NCBI RefSeq assembly: GCF_009749385.1
Contig: NZ_WBIN01000003.1
Span: 309,440 to 373,439 of the forward strand
DNA: 64,000 nucleotides
Source: Agromyces allii
Lineage (GTDB): Bacteria > Actinomycetota > Actinomycetes > Actinomycetales > Microbacteriaceae
Direction of reading: 5' to 3'
In this document: one piece after another, positions 36,019-44,456 of the stretch
Layout: every line of letters starts with the position of its first letter
Position numbering within the stretch: the first letter of the stretch is position 1
Translations under genes and position numbers: made by a program
The notes under the pieces: model-generated
Seen by the model: the letters and a program-made list of their open reading frames with translations, nothing else
Database searches by the model: none
Told to the model about the DNA's origin: nothing

Positions 36019-37607
36019 CCGACCGCGGCGCGACCGACGGAGGTGTCGTGCTCGAGCGCCGCACCGCCGACGTCGTGGTGGTCGGCGGAGGCATCGCCGG
36101 ACTCGTCGGGGCGCTGGAGTGCGCCAAGATCGGCCTGAAGGTCACGCTGCTCGAGCGCCGCGACGTGCTCGGCGGCTGCGTCGGCCGCATCGAGCTCGAC
36201 GGGCTCACGATCGACTCCGGCGCCGAGTCGTTCGCGACGCGCGGGGGAGCGGTCGCCGAGCTCATCGCCGAACTCGGGCTCGGCGACGCCGTCGAATCGC
36301 CGAACCCCGCGGGCGCCTGGCTCGTCTGGCCTGCGGCGGGCAAGCTCGACGCGGCGCCGCTGCCGAAGACGGGCATGCTCGGCATCCCCGCGAATCCGCT
36401 CGGCGACGACGTGCGCCGCATCATCGGCTGGAGCGGCGCGAGCCGCGCGTACCTCGACCGGCTGAAGCCGATCCTCCGCATCGGCCGGGCGCACAGCCTG
36501 GGCAAGCTCGTGCGCGAGCGCATGGGCGACGCCGTGCTCGACCGCCTCGTGACGCCCATCTCCGCGGGCGTCTACTCGACGAATCCCGACGACCTCGATC
36601 TCGACGTCGTCGCGCCGGGCCTCAACGAGGCGATGACGCGCATGGGCTCGCTCTCGGGCGGCGTCGGCCAACTGCTCGAGGAGCGCAAGGCCGGCGGAGC
36701 CGTGCAGGGGCTCGCCGGCGGCATGCACACGCTCGTCGACGCGCTGCTCGGGCAGCTCGACCGGTTCGGCGTCGAGGTCGTGACCGGCGCCGACGTCACC
36801 GCGCTCGCGCGCACCGACGGCGGCTGGCGCACGACCGCGACGGTCGCGGGCAAGCCGGGCGTCGCGACGGACGGTGCCGCGATCGACGCGACGGTGCCGG
36901 TCGGCGCACTCGCAGACTCCGCCGATGCCGCCTCGACGCTCGTGGTCGACTCCCGATTCGTGCTGCTCGCCTCGCCGGCACCGGCCTCGCGCCACCTGCT
37001 CGTCGAGGCGCTCGAGGGGTGGGCCGAGGTCTCGGACTGGCCGGCCGCGGCATCCGTCGAGATCGTGACGCTCGTGCTCGACGCACCCGCGCTCGACGAC
37101 GCCCCGCGCGGGACCGGCGTGCTCGTCGCCGCCGGCACCCCCGGAGTGACCGCGAAGGCGCTCACCCACTCGACCGCGAAGTGGTCGTGGCTCGCCGATC
37201 GCACCGACGGACGCCACGTCGTGCGCCTCTCGTACGGGCGCGCCGGAGAGCAGAATCCGCTCGACGACCGCTCCGACGCCGAGGTGCGTACGATCGCCCT
37301 CGCCGACGCCTCGGCCCTGCTCGGCGTCGAGCTCGACGACGCCGCGATCCGCGCCCTCGGCCGGGCGAGCTGGCGAGACGCCCTCTCGCAGGCCACGCTC
37401 GGGCAGCGCGACCGGGTGCGTGCACTCGAGGAGGCGCTCGCCGCGGAGCCCGGCATCGAGGTCGCCGGTTCATGGGTCGCCGGCACCGGCCTCGCGTCGG
37501 TCGTGCCGCACGCCGTCGCGGCCGCCGCCCGCATCCGCCACCTCGCCGTCGGCCCGACCGGCGGCTCCGCGGTCGACCCTACCGTCGACCCCGGCGCGAA
37601 CGCATAG
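36015..37607 (+). CDS. hemY: Coproporphyrinogen III oxidase (HemY/CgoX type)
   Basis: The 530-residue FAD enzyme oxidises coproporphyrinogen III to coproporphyrin III in the gram-positive pathway (its older name is protoporphyrinogen oxidase). The FAD-binding motif VVVVGGGIAGLVGALECA is at about residues 19-36, followed by GGCVGRIELDGLTIDSGAESF, and the C-terminal FAD segment is VAGSWVAGTGLASVVPHA. Because hemQ and hemH of the coproporphyrin route are in the same locus and no hemF/hemN is seen, coproporphyrinogen is the likely substrate. It overlaps hemE by ATGA. Length is somewhat above average owing to Ala-rich loops. Confidence 0.93.
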   Translation: MTDRGATDGGVVLERRTADVVVVGGGIAGLVGALECAKIGLKVTLLERRDVLGGCVGRIELDGLTIDSGAESFATRGGAVAELIAELGLGDAVESPNPAGAWLVWPAAGKLDAAPLPKTGMLGIPANPLGDDVRRIIGWSGASRAYLDRLKPILRIGRAHSLGKLVRERMGDAVLDRLVTPISAGVYSTNPDDLDLDVVAPGLNEAMTRMGSLSGGVGQLLEERKAGGAVQGLAGGMHTLVDALLGQLDRFGVEVVTGADVTALARTDGGWRTTATVAGKPGVATDGAAIDATVPVGALADSADAASTLVVDSRFVLLASPAPASRHLLVEALEGWAEVSDWPAAASVEIVTLVLDAPALDDAPRGTGVLVAAGTPGVTAKALTHSTAKWSWLADRTDGRHVVRLSYGRAGEQNPLDDRSDAEVRTIALADASALLGVELDDAAIRALGRASWRDALSQATLGQRDRVRALEEALAAEPGIEVAGSWVAGTGLASVVPHAVAAAARIRHLAVGPTGGSAVDPTVDPGANA

Positions 37608-37637
37608 CCGGAACGGCATACTTTCGACGCAACCCCC

Positions 37638-37665
37638 TTGCGCGAGCCGGTGCGGGGTCTACGCT
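37638..37665 (+). promoter_or_regulatory. Promoter of the YtxH-like/Holin-X/DUF3618 operon
   Basis: TTGCGC (37638-37643), 16-bp spacer, TACGCT (37660-37665), 45 bp before the first ATG. Confidence 0.4.
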
Positions 37666-37710
37666 GGAATGACGTCGGTCGCACAACGCGCTGTGGGGAA
37701 TGGGGTGCAC

Positions 37711-38166
37711 ATGAAGGGCAAGGTCCTCTTCGTCGTCGGGCTCGGTGTGGGGTACGTGCTCGGCACGCGCGCCGGCCGCGAGCGCTACGAGCAGATCAAA
37801 GACGCCGCCGAGAGCGTGTGGAACACGCCCACCGTGCAGAAGGGCGTCGATTCGGCGAAGGACTTCGCGAAGGCGCGCGTCGGCAACGTCAGCGACGCCG
37901 TGCTCGACCAGGTGAAGTCGTTCATCGGCAACGCCACCAAGGCCTCCGGCGCCTCCAAGCAGGACGTGCGCTCCACGGCCCGCTCCGCGAAGGACGGCGT
38001 CTCGAAGGCGGCCTCGGCGGCCCGCGACGCCGTCGACGACGCCGCGTCCAAGATCGACGACGTCATCGACGAGGCGGCCAAGACCGCAGCGGCCTCGGCC
38101 GAGCCGGCCGCGAAGCCCGCGCGCAAGCCCGCCGCGAAGCCGCGCTCGACGAAGTCCGCGTCCTAG
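37711..38166 (+). CDS. YtxH-like membrane-associated protein
   Basis: The 151-residue protein starts with a glycine-zipper transmembrane segment (KVLFVVGLGVGYVLGTRAG, residues 4-22) and the RERYEQIKDAAESVW motif common to small actinobacterial YtxH-like proteins. A long Lys/Ala/Asp-rich helix follows, ending in a histone-like Lys/Ala/Pro tail (AAKPARKPAAKPRSTKSAS). The N-terminal anchor with basic tail suggests peripheral attachment to membrane or nucleic acid. It begins a three-gene operon with Holin-X and DUF3618 proteins, an arrangement suggesting an envelope-stress role; function unproven. Confidence 0.8.
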   Translation: MKGKVLFVVGLGVGYVLGTRAGRERYEQIKDAAESVWNTPTVQKGVDSAKDFAKARVGNVSDAVLDQVKSFIGNATKASGASKQDVRSTARSAKDGVSKAASAARDAVDDAASKIDDVIDEAAKTAAASAEPAAKPARKPAAKPRSTKSAS

Positions 38167-38178
38167 GCCGGAGCGATC

Positions 38179-38583
38179 ATGCCCGCACCCACGAACGACG
38201 AACGTTCGCTGTTCCAGATCATCGGCGAACTCCCCGAGACGGTCTCCACGCTCGTGCGCGCCGAGATCGACCAGGTCAAAGCCGAGATCTCGTACAAGCT
38301 CAAGCACTTCGGCATCGGCGCGGGTCTCGTCGCCGGAGCCGCCGTGGTCGGCGTCTTCCTGCTCTTCACGCTCATCACGGCCGCGATCTTCGCCTTCGCG
38401 CTGATCATGCCCGCGTGGGCCGCGGCGCTGACGGTCGGCGGCATCCTGCTGGTCGTCATCGCGGTGCTCCTCTGGATCGCGTACGTCAACTTCAAGCGCG
38501 GCAGCGAGCCGCTCGAATCCGTCGAGAGCCTGAAGGCCGATCTCGACGCACTGAAGGGAACGGGTGACTATGACCGCCGCTGA
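38179..38583 (+). CDS. Putative actinobacterial Holin-X family protein
   Basis: The 134-residue protein has two long hydrophobic helices (about residues 50-75 and 80-105: VGVFLLFTLITAAIFAFALI and AALTVGGILLVVIAVLLWIA) after an amphipathic N-terminus (ELPETVSTLVRAEIDQVKAEI). This is the pattern of the Holin-X (holin superfamily III) domain. Despite the name there is no phage context; it is a chromosomal membrane protein in an operon, 12 bp after the YtxH-like gene and overlapping the DUF3618 gene by 14 bp. Confidence 0.85.
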   Translation: MPAPTNDERSLFQIIGELPETVSTLVRAEIDQVKAEISYKLKHFGIGAGLVAGAAVVGVFLLFTLITAAIFAFALIMPAWAAALTVGGILLVVIAVLLWIAYVNFKRGSEPLESVESLKADLDALKGTGDYDRR

Positions 38584-38878
38584 CGCTCCCAAGACCTCGA
38601 AGCGCACCGAGAAGGAGCGCGAGCGCAACCTCACCCGGGTGCAGGCGCGCGTCGCCTCCGAGCGTGCACGCGCCGATTTCGCAGAGACGCTGAACGCACT
38701 CGAAGACAAGCTCAACCTGCCCAAGCAGGCCAGGCGCAAGGGCCGCCAGCTCCGGGCCAGGATCGATCGCATGGCCGACGAGGCGCCGGGCACGCTGGTC
38801 GCCGTCGCGGCCGGAGCGATCACGGTCATCGGCGTCGGCATCTGGCTCATCGTGCGCGCGTCGACCTCCGACGACTGA
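38570..38878 (+). CDS. DUF3618 domain-containing protein
   Basis: The 102-residue protein has a charged helical N-terminus (RTEKERERNLTRVQARVASE), the ADFAETLNALEDKLNLPKQA segment typical of DUF3618, and one C-terminal membrane helix (TLVAVAAGAITVIGVGIWLI, about residues 75-94). Two starts are possible, GTG 38564 and ATG 38570, both inside the Holin-X gene; ATG is preferred. These small proteins accompany Holin-X proteins in many actinobacteria; function unknown. Confidence 0.85.
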   Translation: MTAADAPKTSKRTEKERERNLTRVQARVASERARADFAETLNALEDKLNLPKQARRKGRQLRARIDRMADEAPGTLVAVAAGAITVIGVGIWLIVRASTSDD

Positions 38879-38911
38879 CCGACGCCTCGCGCGAGTGGTC
38901 GGTCGAACGGC

Positions 38912-38935
38912 TGAACGGGTGAACGGGTGAACGGG
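38912..38935 (+). repeat. Octamer tandem repeat in the GntR leader
   Basis: Three exact copies of TGAACGGG (38912-38919, 38920-38927, 38928-38935), preceded by a degenerate copy (CGAACGGC), lead directly into the ATG at 38938. The last copy provides the G-rich ribosome-binding sequence. Confidence 0.7.
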
Positions 38936-38937
38936 GC

Positions 38938-39597
38938 ATGAGCCGAGCGGATGCCGCGGCCGACGACGAGCGCAACGCGACCGCCGTCGAACGGGTCGCC
39001 GACGCCGTGCGCGACGACATCCTGAGCGGGCGTCTCGCCGCGGGCGAGCCGCTGCGCGAAGAGGCGGCCGCGGCGCGCTACGCCGTCTCGCGCCACACGG
39101 TGCGTGCGGCGTTCCAGCGCCTCGCGGCCGAGCGCCTCGCCGTCGCCGAGCCGTACCGGGGCGTGCGGGTCGCGGCGTTCGATCGCGACGAGATCCTCGC
39201 GCTGCAGCAGCTGCGCACCGCGCTCGAGGCCGAGGCGATCCGCATCGCGCGCGATCGCTACGGCGCCGTCTGGCCCGACGAGGTGCTCGCTCCGGCGCGA
39301 GCCGCGCTCGGACGGTTCGCCGCCTGCGCCGACTGGCTCGAGGCCGAGCGCGTGCACCTCGAGCTGCACCGGGCGCTCGTCGCGACATCCGAGAGCCCCC
39401 GCATCATCGAGGCGCACGCCGCGATCGGCAGCGAGATCCTGCTGTTCCTGCTGCACGTGCGACCGCACTACACGCTCGAGACCCTGGTCGTCGAGCACCG
39501 GGCGCTCATCGAAGACGTGCAGTCGCGCGGGCCCGACGCGGTCCGCGAGCATCTCGGGCACTCGATGGCGCTGCTCCTCGAGCGGCAGCGCGACTAG
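38938..39597 (+). CDS. GntR family transcriptional regulator (FadR/FCD type)
   Basis: The 219-residue regulator has an N-terminal winged helix-turn-helix (VADAVRDDILSGRLAAGEPL ... AVSRHTVRAAFQRLAAERL, residues 20-75) and an all-helical FCD ligand domain (LQQLRTALEAEAIRIA, with likely metal/ligand His in HLELHRALV and VEHRALI). The target and ligand are unknown. It lies directly before hemQ; a T6 tract and a G+C-rich stretch separate them, so it may be transcribed separately. Confidence 0.88.
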   Translation: MSRADAAADDERNATAVERVADAVRDDILSGRLAAGEPLREEAAAARYAVSRHTVRAAFQRLAAERLAVAEPYRGVRVAAFDRDEILALQQLRTALEAEAIRIARDRYGAVWPDEVLAPARAALGRFAACADWLEAERVHLELHRALVATSESPRIIEAHAAIGSEILLFLLHVRPHYTLETLVVEHRALIEDVQSRGPDAVREHLGHSMALLLERQRD

Positions 39598-39653
39598 GGC
39601 GCGACCCGGGCGGCTTTTTTGGCCGATCGCCCTGAAAGGGGGAGACTAGGACC

Positions 39654-40391
39654 ATGTCATCCCCCGCTGCCGAAGCGGCAGCCGACGCGCTCCAGACCGA
39701 ATCCGACGCCGAGCAGTCTCCTGCGGGTTACACGGTGTTCGCGGTGCTCCGCCGCGATCCCGCACGCCCCGACGACCTCGACGGCCACGACGTTCCGCGC
39801 TTCGTCGCCGAACTCGACGGCACGATCGCCCTCGTCGAAGAGGAGGGCGTCACCGTTCGCGGCATCTACGACGTCTCCGGCCTCCGCGCCGACGCCGACG
39901 TCATGCTGTGGCTGCACGGCGACACCGCCGAGGGGCTGCAGTGGGCGCTGCGCGAACTGCGCCGCTCACGGCTGCTGCGTGCGCTGCTGCCGACGTGGAA
40001 CGCCATGGGCGTGCACCGCGACGCGGAGTTCAACAAGGCGCACGTGCCCGGGTTCCTGCGCGGCATCGAGCCGAAGGACTGGCTCACGGTCTACCCGTTC
40101 GTGCGCAGCTACGAGTGGTACCTGCTCGACCCGGCCGAGCGCGGGCGCATGCTCGCCGAGCACGGCCGCAAGGGTGCCGCATTCAAGGGCGTCATCGCGA
40201 ACACAGTCTCCTCGTTCGCGCTCGGAGACTACGAGTGGCTGCTGCCCCTCGAGGCCGACGAGCTCACCGACCTGGTCGACCTCATGCGCGACCTGCGCGC
40301 CACCGATGCGCGCCGCCACGTGCGCGAAGAGGTGCCGTTCTACACCGGCCGACGCATCTCGACCGCCGAACTCGTGGAGGTGCTGCAGTAG
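39654..40391 (+). CDS. hemQ: Coproheme decarboxylase (HemQ/ChdC, chlorite-dismutase fold)
   Basis: The 245-residue enzyme decarboxylates coproheme III to heme b with peroxide, the last step of the coproporphyrin pathway. The catalytic Tyr lies in [14 protein letters not shown] (about residue 145), the likely axial His in MLAEHGRKG (about 170), followed by [20 protein letters not shown] and [13 protein letters not shown], a C-terminus typical of actinobacterial HemQ. An Ala-rich 25-residue N-terminal tail precedes the domain. AAAGGGGG upstream of ATG 39654 is the ribosome-binding site. hemH starts within its stop codon (TAGTG). Confidence 0.95.
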   Translation: MSSPAAEAAADALQTESDAEQSPAGYTVFAVLRRDPARPDDLDGHDVPRFVAELDGTIALVEEEGVTVRGIYDVSGLRADADVMLWLHGDTAEGLQWALRELRRSRLLRALLPTWNAMGVHRDAEFNKAHVPGFLRGIEPKDWLTVYPFVRSYEWYLLDPAERGRMLAEHGRKGAAFKGVIANTVSSFALGDYEWLLPLEADELTDLVDLMRDLRATDARRHVREEVPFYTGRRISTAELVEVLQ

Positions 40392-41647
40392 TGGCCGCCG
40401 TCAACCTCGGTTCGACCGGTGCGGATGCCGCGGGCGCGACCCGCGGCCGCAAGCCGTCGCCCGCGACATCCGCCCCCTGCGCGGCCGGTGCGATGGTGCC
40501 CGGCGCGACTCCCGCAGCCCGGAGCGGTGCGGAGCACGTGACCGAACCCGTCGCCTACGACGCGATCCTCCTGGCCGGCTTCGGCGGGCCCGAGGGTCAA
40601 GACGACGTGATCCCGTTCCTCCGCAACGTCACGAGCGGGCGCGGCATCCCCGACGAGCGCCTCGAAGAGGTCGCGCACCACTACCGGCACTTCGGCGGCA
40701 TCAGCCCCATCAACGAGCAGAACCGGGTGCTGAAGGCCGCGCTCGAGGCCGAGCTCGCGAGCCGCGGCATCGACCTGCCCGTGCTGTGGGGCAACCGCAA
40801 CTGGGACCCCTACCTCAACGACGCGCTCGGCGAGGCGAAGACCGCCGGGTACTCGAAGCTCATCGCGATCGCGACGAGCGCGTACAGCTCGTACTCGAGC
40901 TGCCGCCAGTACCGCGAGGACTTCGCCGACGCCCTCGAGGACACGCAGCTCGGCGACGTCATCGAGATCGACAAGGTGCGCCAGTTCTTCGACCACCCCG
41001 GCTTCGTCACGCCGTTCACCGAGGGCGTCCGCGACGGCATCGCGGGCCTGCTCGCGAGCGACCCCGAGCTCGCCAGGGGCGACATCGAGGTGCTGTTCGC
41101 GACGCACTCGATTCCGTCGACGGATGCTGCGAAGTCCGGCCCCGCCGAGCGCGGCTTCGGCGAGGGCGGCGCGTACGCGGCCCAGCACCGGGCCGTCGCC
41201 GAGGTCGTCATGCGCGACGCCGGCGCGACCGACGTGCCGTGGCAGCTCGTGTACCAGTCCCGCTCCGGCCCGCCCTCGATGCCGTGGCTCGAGCCCGACA
41301 TCAACGACGCGATCGCCGAACTTCCGGCCCTCGGCCGCAAGGCGGTCGTGATCGTGCCGCTCGGCTTCGTGAGCGACCACATGGAAGTGCTGTGGGACCT
41401 CGACAACGAGGCGCTCGAGACCGCGGGCGAGCATGGACTCGCGGCCGTCCGCGTTCCGACGCCCGGCACGCATCCCGCCTACGTCGCCGGCCTCGTCGAC
41501 CTCGTGCTCGAGCGCGTCAACGGCACCCCGGTCGCCGAGCGCCCGGCCGTCACCGAGCTCGGCCCCTGGTACGACGTCTGCCGCCCCGGCTGCTGCGAGA
41601 ACGTGCGCCTCGGATTCCGCCCGGCCCTCGCGGGGATCGCACCATGA
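40391..41647 (+). CDS. hemH: Coproporphyrin III ferrochelatase
   Basis: The enzyme inserts Fe2+ into coproporphyrin III. Core motifs: YDAILLAGFGGPEGQDDVIPF, HYRHFGGISPINEQ, the metal-site His in FATHSIPSTDA, and VYQSRSGPPSMPWLEPD. Four cysteines, one in YSSCRQY and three in VCRPGCCEN near the C-terminus, match the [2Fe-2S] ligands of actinobacterial ferrochelatases. GTG 40391 overlaps the hemQ stop (TAGTG) and has GGAGG 10 bp upstream, giving 418 residues, but the first 50 are Ala/Gly-rich and not conserved; GTG 40538 (369 residues) is a credible alternative. It overlaps hemC by ATGA. Confidence 0.93.
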   Translation: MAAVNLGSTGADAAGATRGRKPSPATSAPCAAGAMVPGATPAARSGAEHVTEPVAYDAILLAGFGGPEGQDDVIPFLRNVTSGRGIPDERLEEVAHHYRHFGGISPINEQNRVLKAALEAELASRGIDLPVLWGNRNWDPYLNDALGEAKTAGYSKLIAIATSAYSSYSSCRQYREDFADALEDTQLGDVIEIDKVRQFFDHPGFVTPFTEGVRDGIAGLLASDPELARGDIEVLFATHSIPSTDAAKSGPAERGFGEGGAYAAQHRAVAEVVMRDAGATDVPWQLVYQSRSGPPSMPWLEPDINDAIAELPALGRKAVVIVPLGFVSDHMEVLWDLDNEALETAGEHGLAAVRVPTPGTHPAYVAGLVDLVLERVNGTPVAERPAVTELGPWYDVCRPGCCENVRLGFRPALAGIAP

Positions 41648-42600
41648 GCGGCGTGATCCGGGTCGGCACCCGGGCGAGCGCCCTCGCGATGGCCCAGACG
41701 AAGCAGATCGCCGAACGACTCGGCACGGCCGCCAAGGCCGAGATCGAGCTCGTGCCCGTCACGACCGAGGGCGACACCTCGCGTGCTTCGCTCGCCTCGC
41801 TCGGCGGCACCGGCGTCTTCGTCACGGCCCTGCGCGACGCGCTGCTCGCCGACCGGTGCGACGTCGTCGTGCACTCCATGAAGGACCTGCCGACCGCCGA
41901 GCACGACGGGCTCCGCCTCGGCGCGGTGCCCAAGCGCGCCGACGCCCGCGACGCCCTCTGCGCGCGCGACGGGCTCACGCTCGCCGAGCTGCCGCAGGGC
42001 GCCCGGGTCGGCACCGGCTCGCCGCGCCGCATCGCGCAGCTGCTCGCCGTTCGCCCCGACCTCGAGGTGCTCGACATCCGGGGCAACGTCGACACGCGAC
42101 TCGGCAAGGTCGAGTCCGGCGAGCTCGACGCCGTTCTGCTCGCCGCCGCCGGCCTCGGCCGCCTCGGGCGCTCCGACGCCGCGACCGAACTGCTCTCGCT
42201 CGACGAGTGGCCCACGGCCGCAGCCCAGGGTGCGCTCGCGATCGAGGTGCGCCGCGAACGCGGCGATCGTTCGCTCGAGCTGGCGCTCGAAGCCGTCGAC
42301 CACCGTTCCACGCGCGCAATGGCACTCGCCGAACGCCTCGTGCTGGCCGGCCTCGAGGCCGGATGCGCGGCGCCCGTGGGCGTCACCGCGTTCCTCGAGG
42401 ACGAACTTCTGTTCCTCAGCGCGAGCGTGTACAGTGCCGACGGGGCCCGGCGCATCACCAGCTCGCATGCCGCGACCCCCGAGAGTCGCTCGGCCGCCGA
42501 TCTGGCGGAGGCGGCTCGCGATGTCGCCGATCGCGCCGTCGCAGAACTCCTCGGCAACGGTGCCGCTGAACTGGCTGCTGCTGCTCCGGAGGTATCGTGA
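41644..42600 (+). CDS. hemC: Hydroxymethylbilane synthase (porphobilinogen deaminase)
   Basis: The 318-residue enzyme condenses four porphobilinogens into hydroxymethylbilane on a dipyrromethane cofactor attached to Cys241 (LEAGCAAPVG). Other signatures: IRVGTRASALAMAQT at the start, VVHSMKDLPT at about residue 79, VGTGSPRR at about 122 and VLDIRGNVDTRLGK. The start ATG overlaps hemH by 4 bp and its end overlaps the hemD GTG by 4 bp, so hemQ-hemH-hemC-hemD form one coupled operon. Confidence 0.96.
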   Translation: MSGVIRVGTRASALAMAQTKQIAERLGTAAKAEIELVPVTTEGDTSRASLASLGGTGVFVTALRDALLADRCDVVVHSMKDLPTAEHDGLRLGAVPKRADARDALCARDGLTLAELPQGARVGTGSPRRIAQLLAVRPDLEVLDIRGNVDTRLGKVESGELDAVLLAAAGLGRLGRSDAATELLSLDEWPTAAAQGALAIEVRRERGDRSLELALEAVDHRSTRAMALAERLVLAGLEAGCAAPVGVTAFLEDELLFLSASVYSADGARRITSSHAATPESRSAADLAEAARDVADRAVAELLGNGAAELAAAAPEVS

Positions 42601-43409
42601 CCGAATTCGAACCCGTCACCGGGGCCATCGGGCTGCCCTCCCACAGCGGAAAGCCGCTGGCCGGGTGGCGTGTGCTCGTGCCCCGTGGCGGGCCGTGGGG
42701 CGACGGCGTCGCCGGGGCGCTCCGGGCCCGTGGCGCGACCCCGATCATCGCCCCGCTCATCAACTTCGCGCCGACCGACGACCACCCCGCGCTCGAGGCC
42801 GCACTCGCGAAGCTCGCCGCCGGCGGCTTCGACTGGCTGACCATCACGAGCGCCACCACCGTCGACGTGCTGTCGTCGTACCACGCCGTCATTCCGGAGA
42901 CCACGAGGGTCGCCGCCGTCGGTGAGACGACCGCGGCCGCTCTCGTGGCCGCCGGATACCAGGCCGACATCGTCCCGTCCGAAGACAACTCGGCCAAGGG
43001 CCTGCTCGAGGAGTGGGACGCCGCGACCGGGGGCGCCAAGGGCCTCCGCGTGCTCGCGCTGCGCTCGGCGATCGCCAAGCAGGTGCTGTCGATCGGCCTC
43101 TCCGACGCCGGGCACACCGTCGAGGCCGTCGTCGCCTACCGCACGGTCGGCGTGCCGGTCGCGCAGAAGGTCGTCGACGACGTGCGCGGCGGGCGAGTCA
43201 ACGCCGTGCTCGTGACCTCGGGCAGTGTCGCGGAACAGGTGCAGGAGCAGCTCGGCCCGATCCCCGAGTCGATCCTCGTCGCGGCCATCGGCCCGCAGAC
43301 CCGGCACGACGCCGCCGAGCTCGGCCTCCGGGTCGACGTCGTCGCCCGCGAGCGCAGCGCCGAGTCCCTCATCGAAGCGGTCGTCGAGGCGGCCACGGCG
43401 CACGCCTGA
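42597..43409 (+). CDS. hemD: Uroporphyrinogen-III synthase
   Basis: The 270-residue protein cyclises hydroxymethylbilane with inversion of ring D. The family is poorly conserved, but the bilobed alpha/beta pattern is clear: WRVLVPRGGPWGDGVAGALRARG, DWLTITSATTVDVL, VAAVGETTAAAL, then LRVLALRSAIAKQVLSIGL and NAVLVTSGSVAEQVQEQLG with AAIGPQTRHDAAELG near the end. Position directly after hemC with GTGA overlap supports the call. GTG start at 42597. Confidence 0.92.
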   Translation: MTEFEPVTGAIGLPSHSGKPLAGWRVLVPRGGPWGDGVAGALRARGATPIIAPLINFAPTDDHPALEAALAKLAAGGFDWLTITSATTVDVLSSYHAVIPETTRVAAVGETTAAALVAAGYQADIVPSEDNSAKGLLEEWDAATGGAKGLRVLALRSAIAKQVLSIGLSDAGHTVEAVVAYRTVGVPVAQKVVDDVRGGRVNAVLVTSGSVAEQVQEQLGPIPESILVAAIGPQTRHDAAELGLRVDVVARERSAESLIEAVVEAATAHA

Positions 43410-43463
43410 GCGGTCCAGCCACTCGCACGTCGCGGTCGAGCTCGCTGGGGCCGGCCGCGGTCG

Positions 43464-44354
43464 TCAGGCGGGTGCCGACGTGTCGCCCGCCTTGGCGACG
43501 ATGCCGCGCATGACCGACCAGTAGCCGACGGGCGCGAGGCGCGTGACGAGGTCGGTGAGCCGGGCGTCGCGCCCGATGAACACGCGCGGACGACGGCGCT
43601 CGATGCCCTCGACGATGCGTTCGGCGGCCTGCGCGGCGGTCGTGCGGTACAGCGCCGACTGCGCGCTCGCGGCGCGGGCGGCGACATCCGAGGGCACGGA
43701 TGCCGCGACGCGCGCATGGTGGATGATGCCGGTCTGCACGCCGCCGGGGTACACGGCCGACACCGAGACATCCGTCGCCTCGAGCTCGTGCCGCAGGGCG
43801 TCGGTGAACCCGCGCACCGCGAACTTCGAGGTCACGTAGGGCACGCGGCCGGCGGGGGCGCCGAGGGCGTAGAGGCTCGCGACGTTCGCGATGTGCGCGG
43901 TCGGGCGCTCCCGCAGCGCCGGCAGGAACGCCTGCACCATCGCGACCGTGCCCCAGAGGTTGATGTCGACGACCCAGCGGAACTCCTCGAGCGTCAGCTG
44001 CTCGAACCGGCCGAGCATCGAGACGCCCGCGCAGTTCAGCAGAACGTCGACGTGGCCGTGCGCGGCGAGCACCTCGGCGGGCAGGGCGGCGATCGCGTCG
44101 AGATCGGAGAGGTCGACCACGTGGGTCGTGACCTGCGGGTGCTCGGATGCCGCGCCTGCGCGCAGCTCGTCGGCGAGGGTCTCGAGGGCGTCGCCGTTGC
44201 GGTCGACGAGCGCCAGGCGGGCGCCGCGGGCGGCCAGGAGCCGTGCGGACTCGAGTCCCATGCCGCTGGCCGCACCGGTCACGACGGCGACGGCGCCCCG
44301 GAGGTCGAGGCGGGGACGGCGTGCGCGTCGGGCGGCCGTGGGGGAGCGGTGCAT
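43464..44354 (-). CDS. Short-chain dehydrogenase/reductase
   Basis: The 296-residue SDR has the cofactor motif VVTGAASGMGLESAR (about residues 24-38), NCAGVSMLG, the catalytic Ser in NVASLYALGAP and YVTSK (YxxxK) at about residue 183. A 17-residue basic N-terminal tail precedes the Rossmann domain. GGAGGACTC lies before the ATG. It is inserted, on the opposite strand, between hemD and hemB; no link to heme synthesis is evident. Substrate unknown. Confidence 0.9.
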   Translation of the reverse strand: MHRSPTAARRARRPRLDLRGAVAVVTGAASGMGLESARLLAARGARLALVDRNGDALETLADELRAGAASEHPQVTTHVVDLSDLDAIAALPAEVLAAHGHVDVLLNCAGVSMLGRFEQLTLEEFRWVVDINLWGTVAMVQAFLPALRERPTAHIANVASLYALGAPAGRVPYVTSKFAVRGFTDALRHELEATDVSVSAVYPGGVQTGIIHHARVAASVPSDVAARAASAQSALYRTTAAQAAERIVEGIERRRPRVFIGRDARLTDLVTRLAPVGYWSVMRGIVAKAGDTSAPA

Positions 44355-44444
44355 CTGAGTCCTCCTGCGGCCGCGGCATCCGTCGCCCGACTCGCGCGGG
44401 CGAAGCTATCACGTGCTCTCGGAACCCTCGCAATCGCGGCGACG

Positions 44445-44450
44445 TAGGCT
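44445..44450 (+). promoter_or_regulatory. -10 box of leaderless hemB
   Basis: TAGGCT ends 6 bp before the GTG at 44457; no Shine-Dalgarno sequence is present. Confidence 0.55.
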
Positions 44451-44456
44451 GTTCGG

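Noticed and set aside
38179..38583. Prophage remnant suggested by the holin-like protein
   Set aside because: No other phage gene, integrase or attachment site is near; Holin-X proteins are normal chromosomal actinobacterial proteins.
39601..39622. Intrinsic terminator after the GntR gene
   Set aside because: A T6 tract is present, but I could not find a stable hairpin immediately before it.
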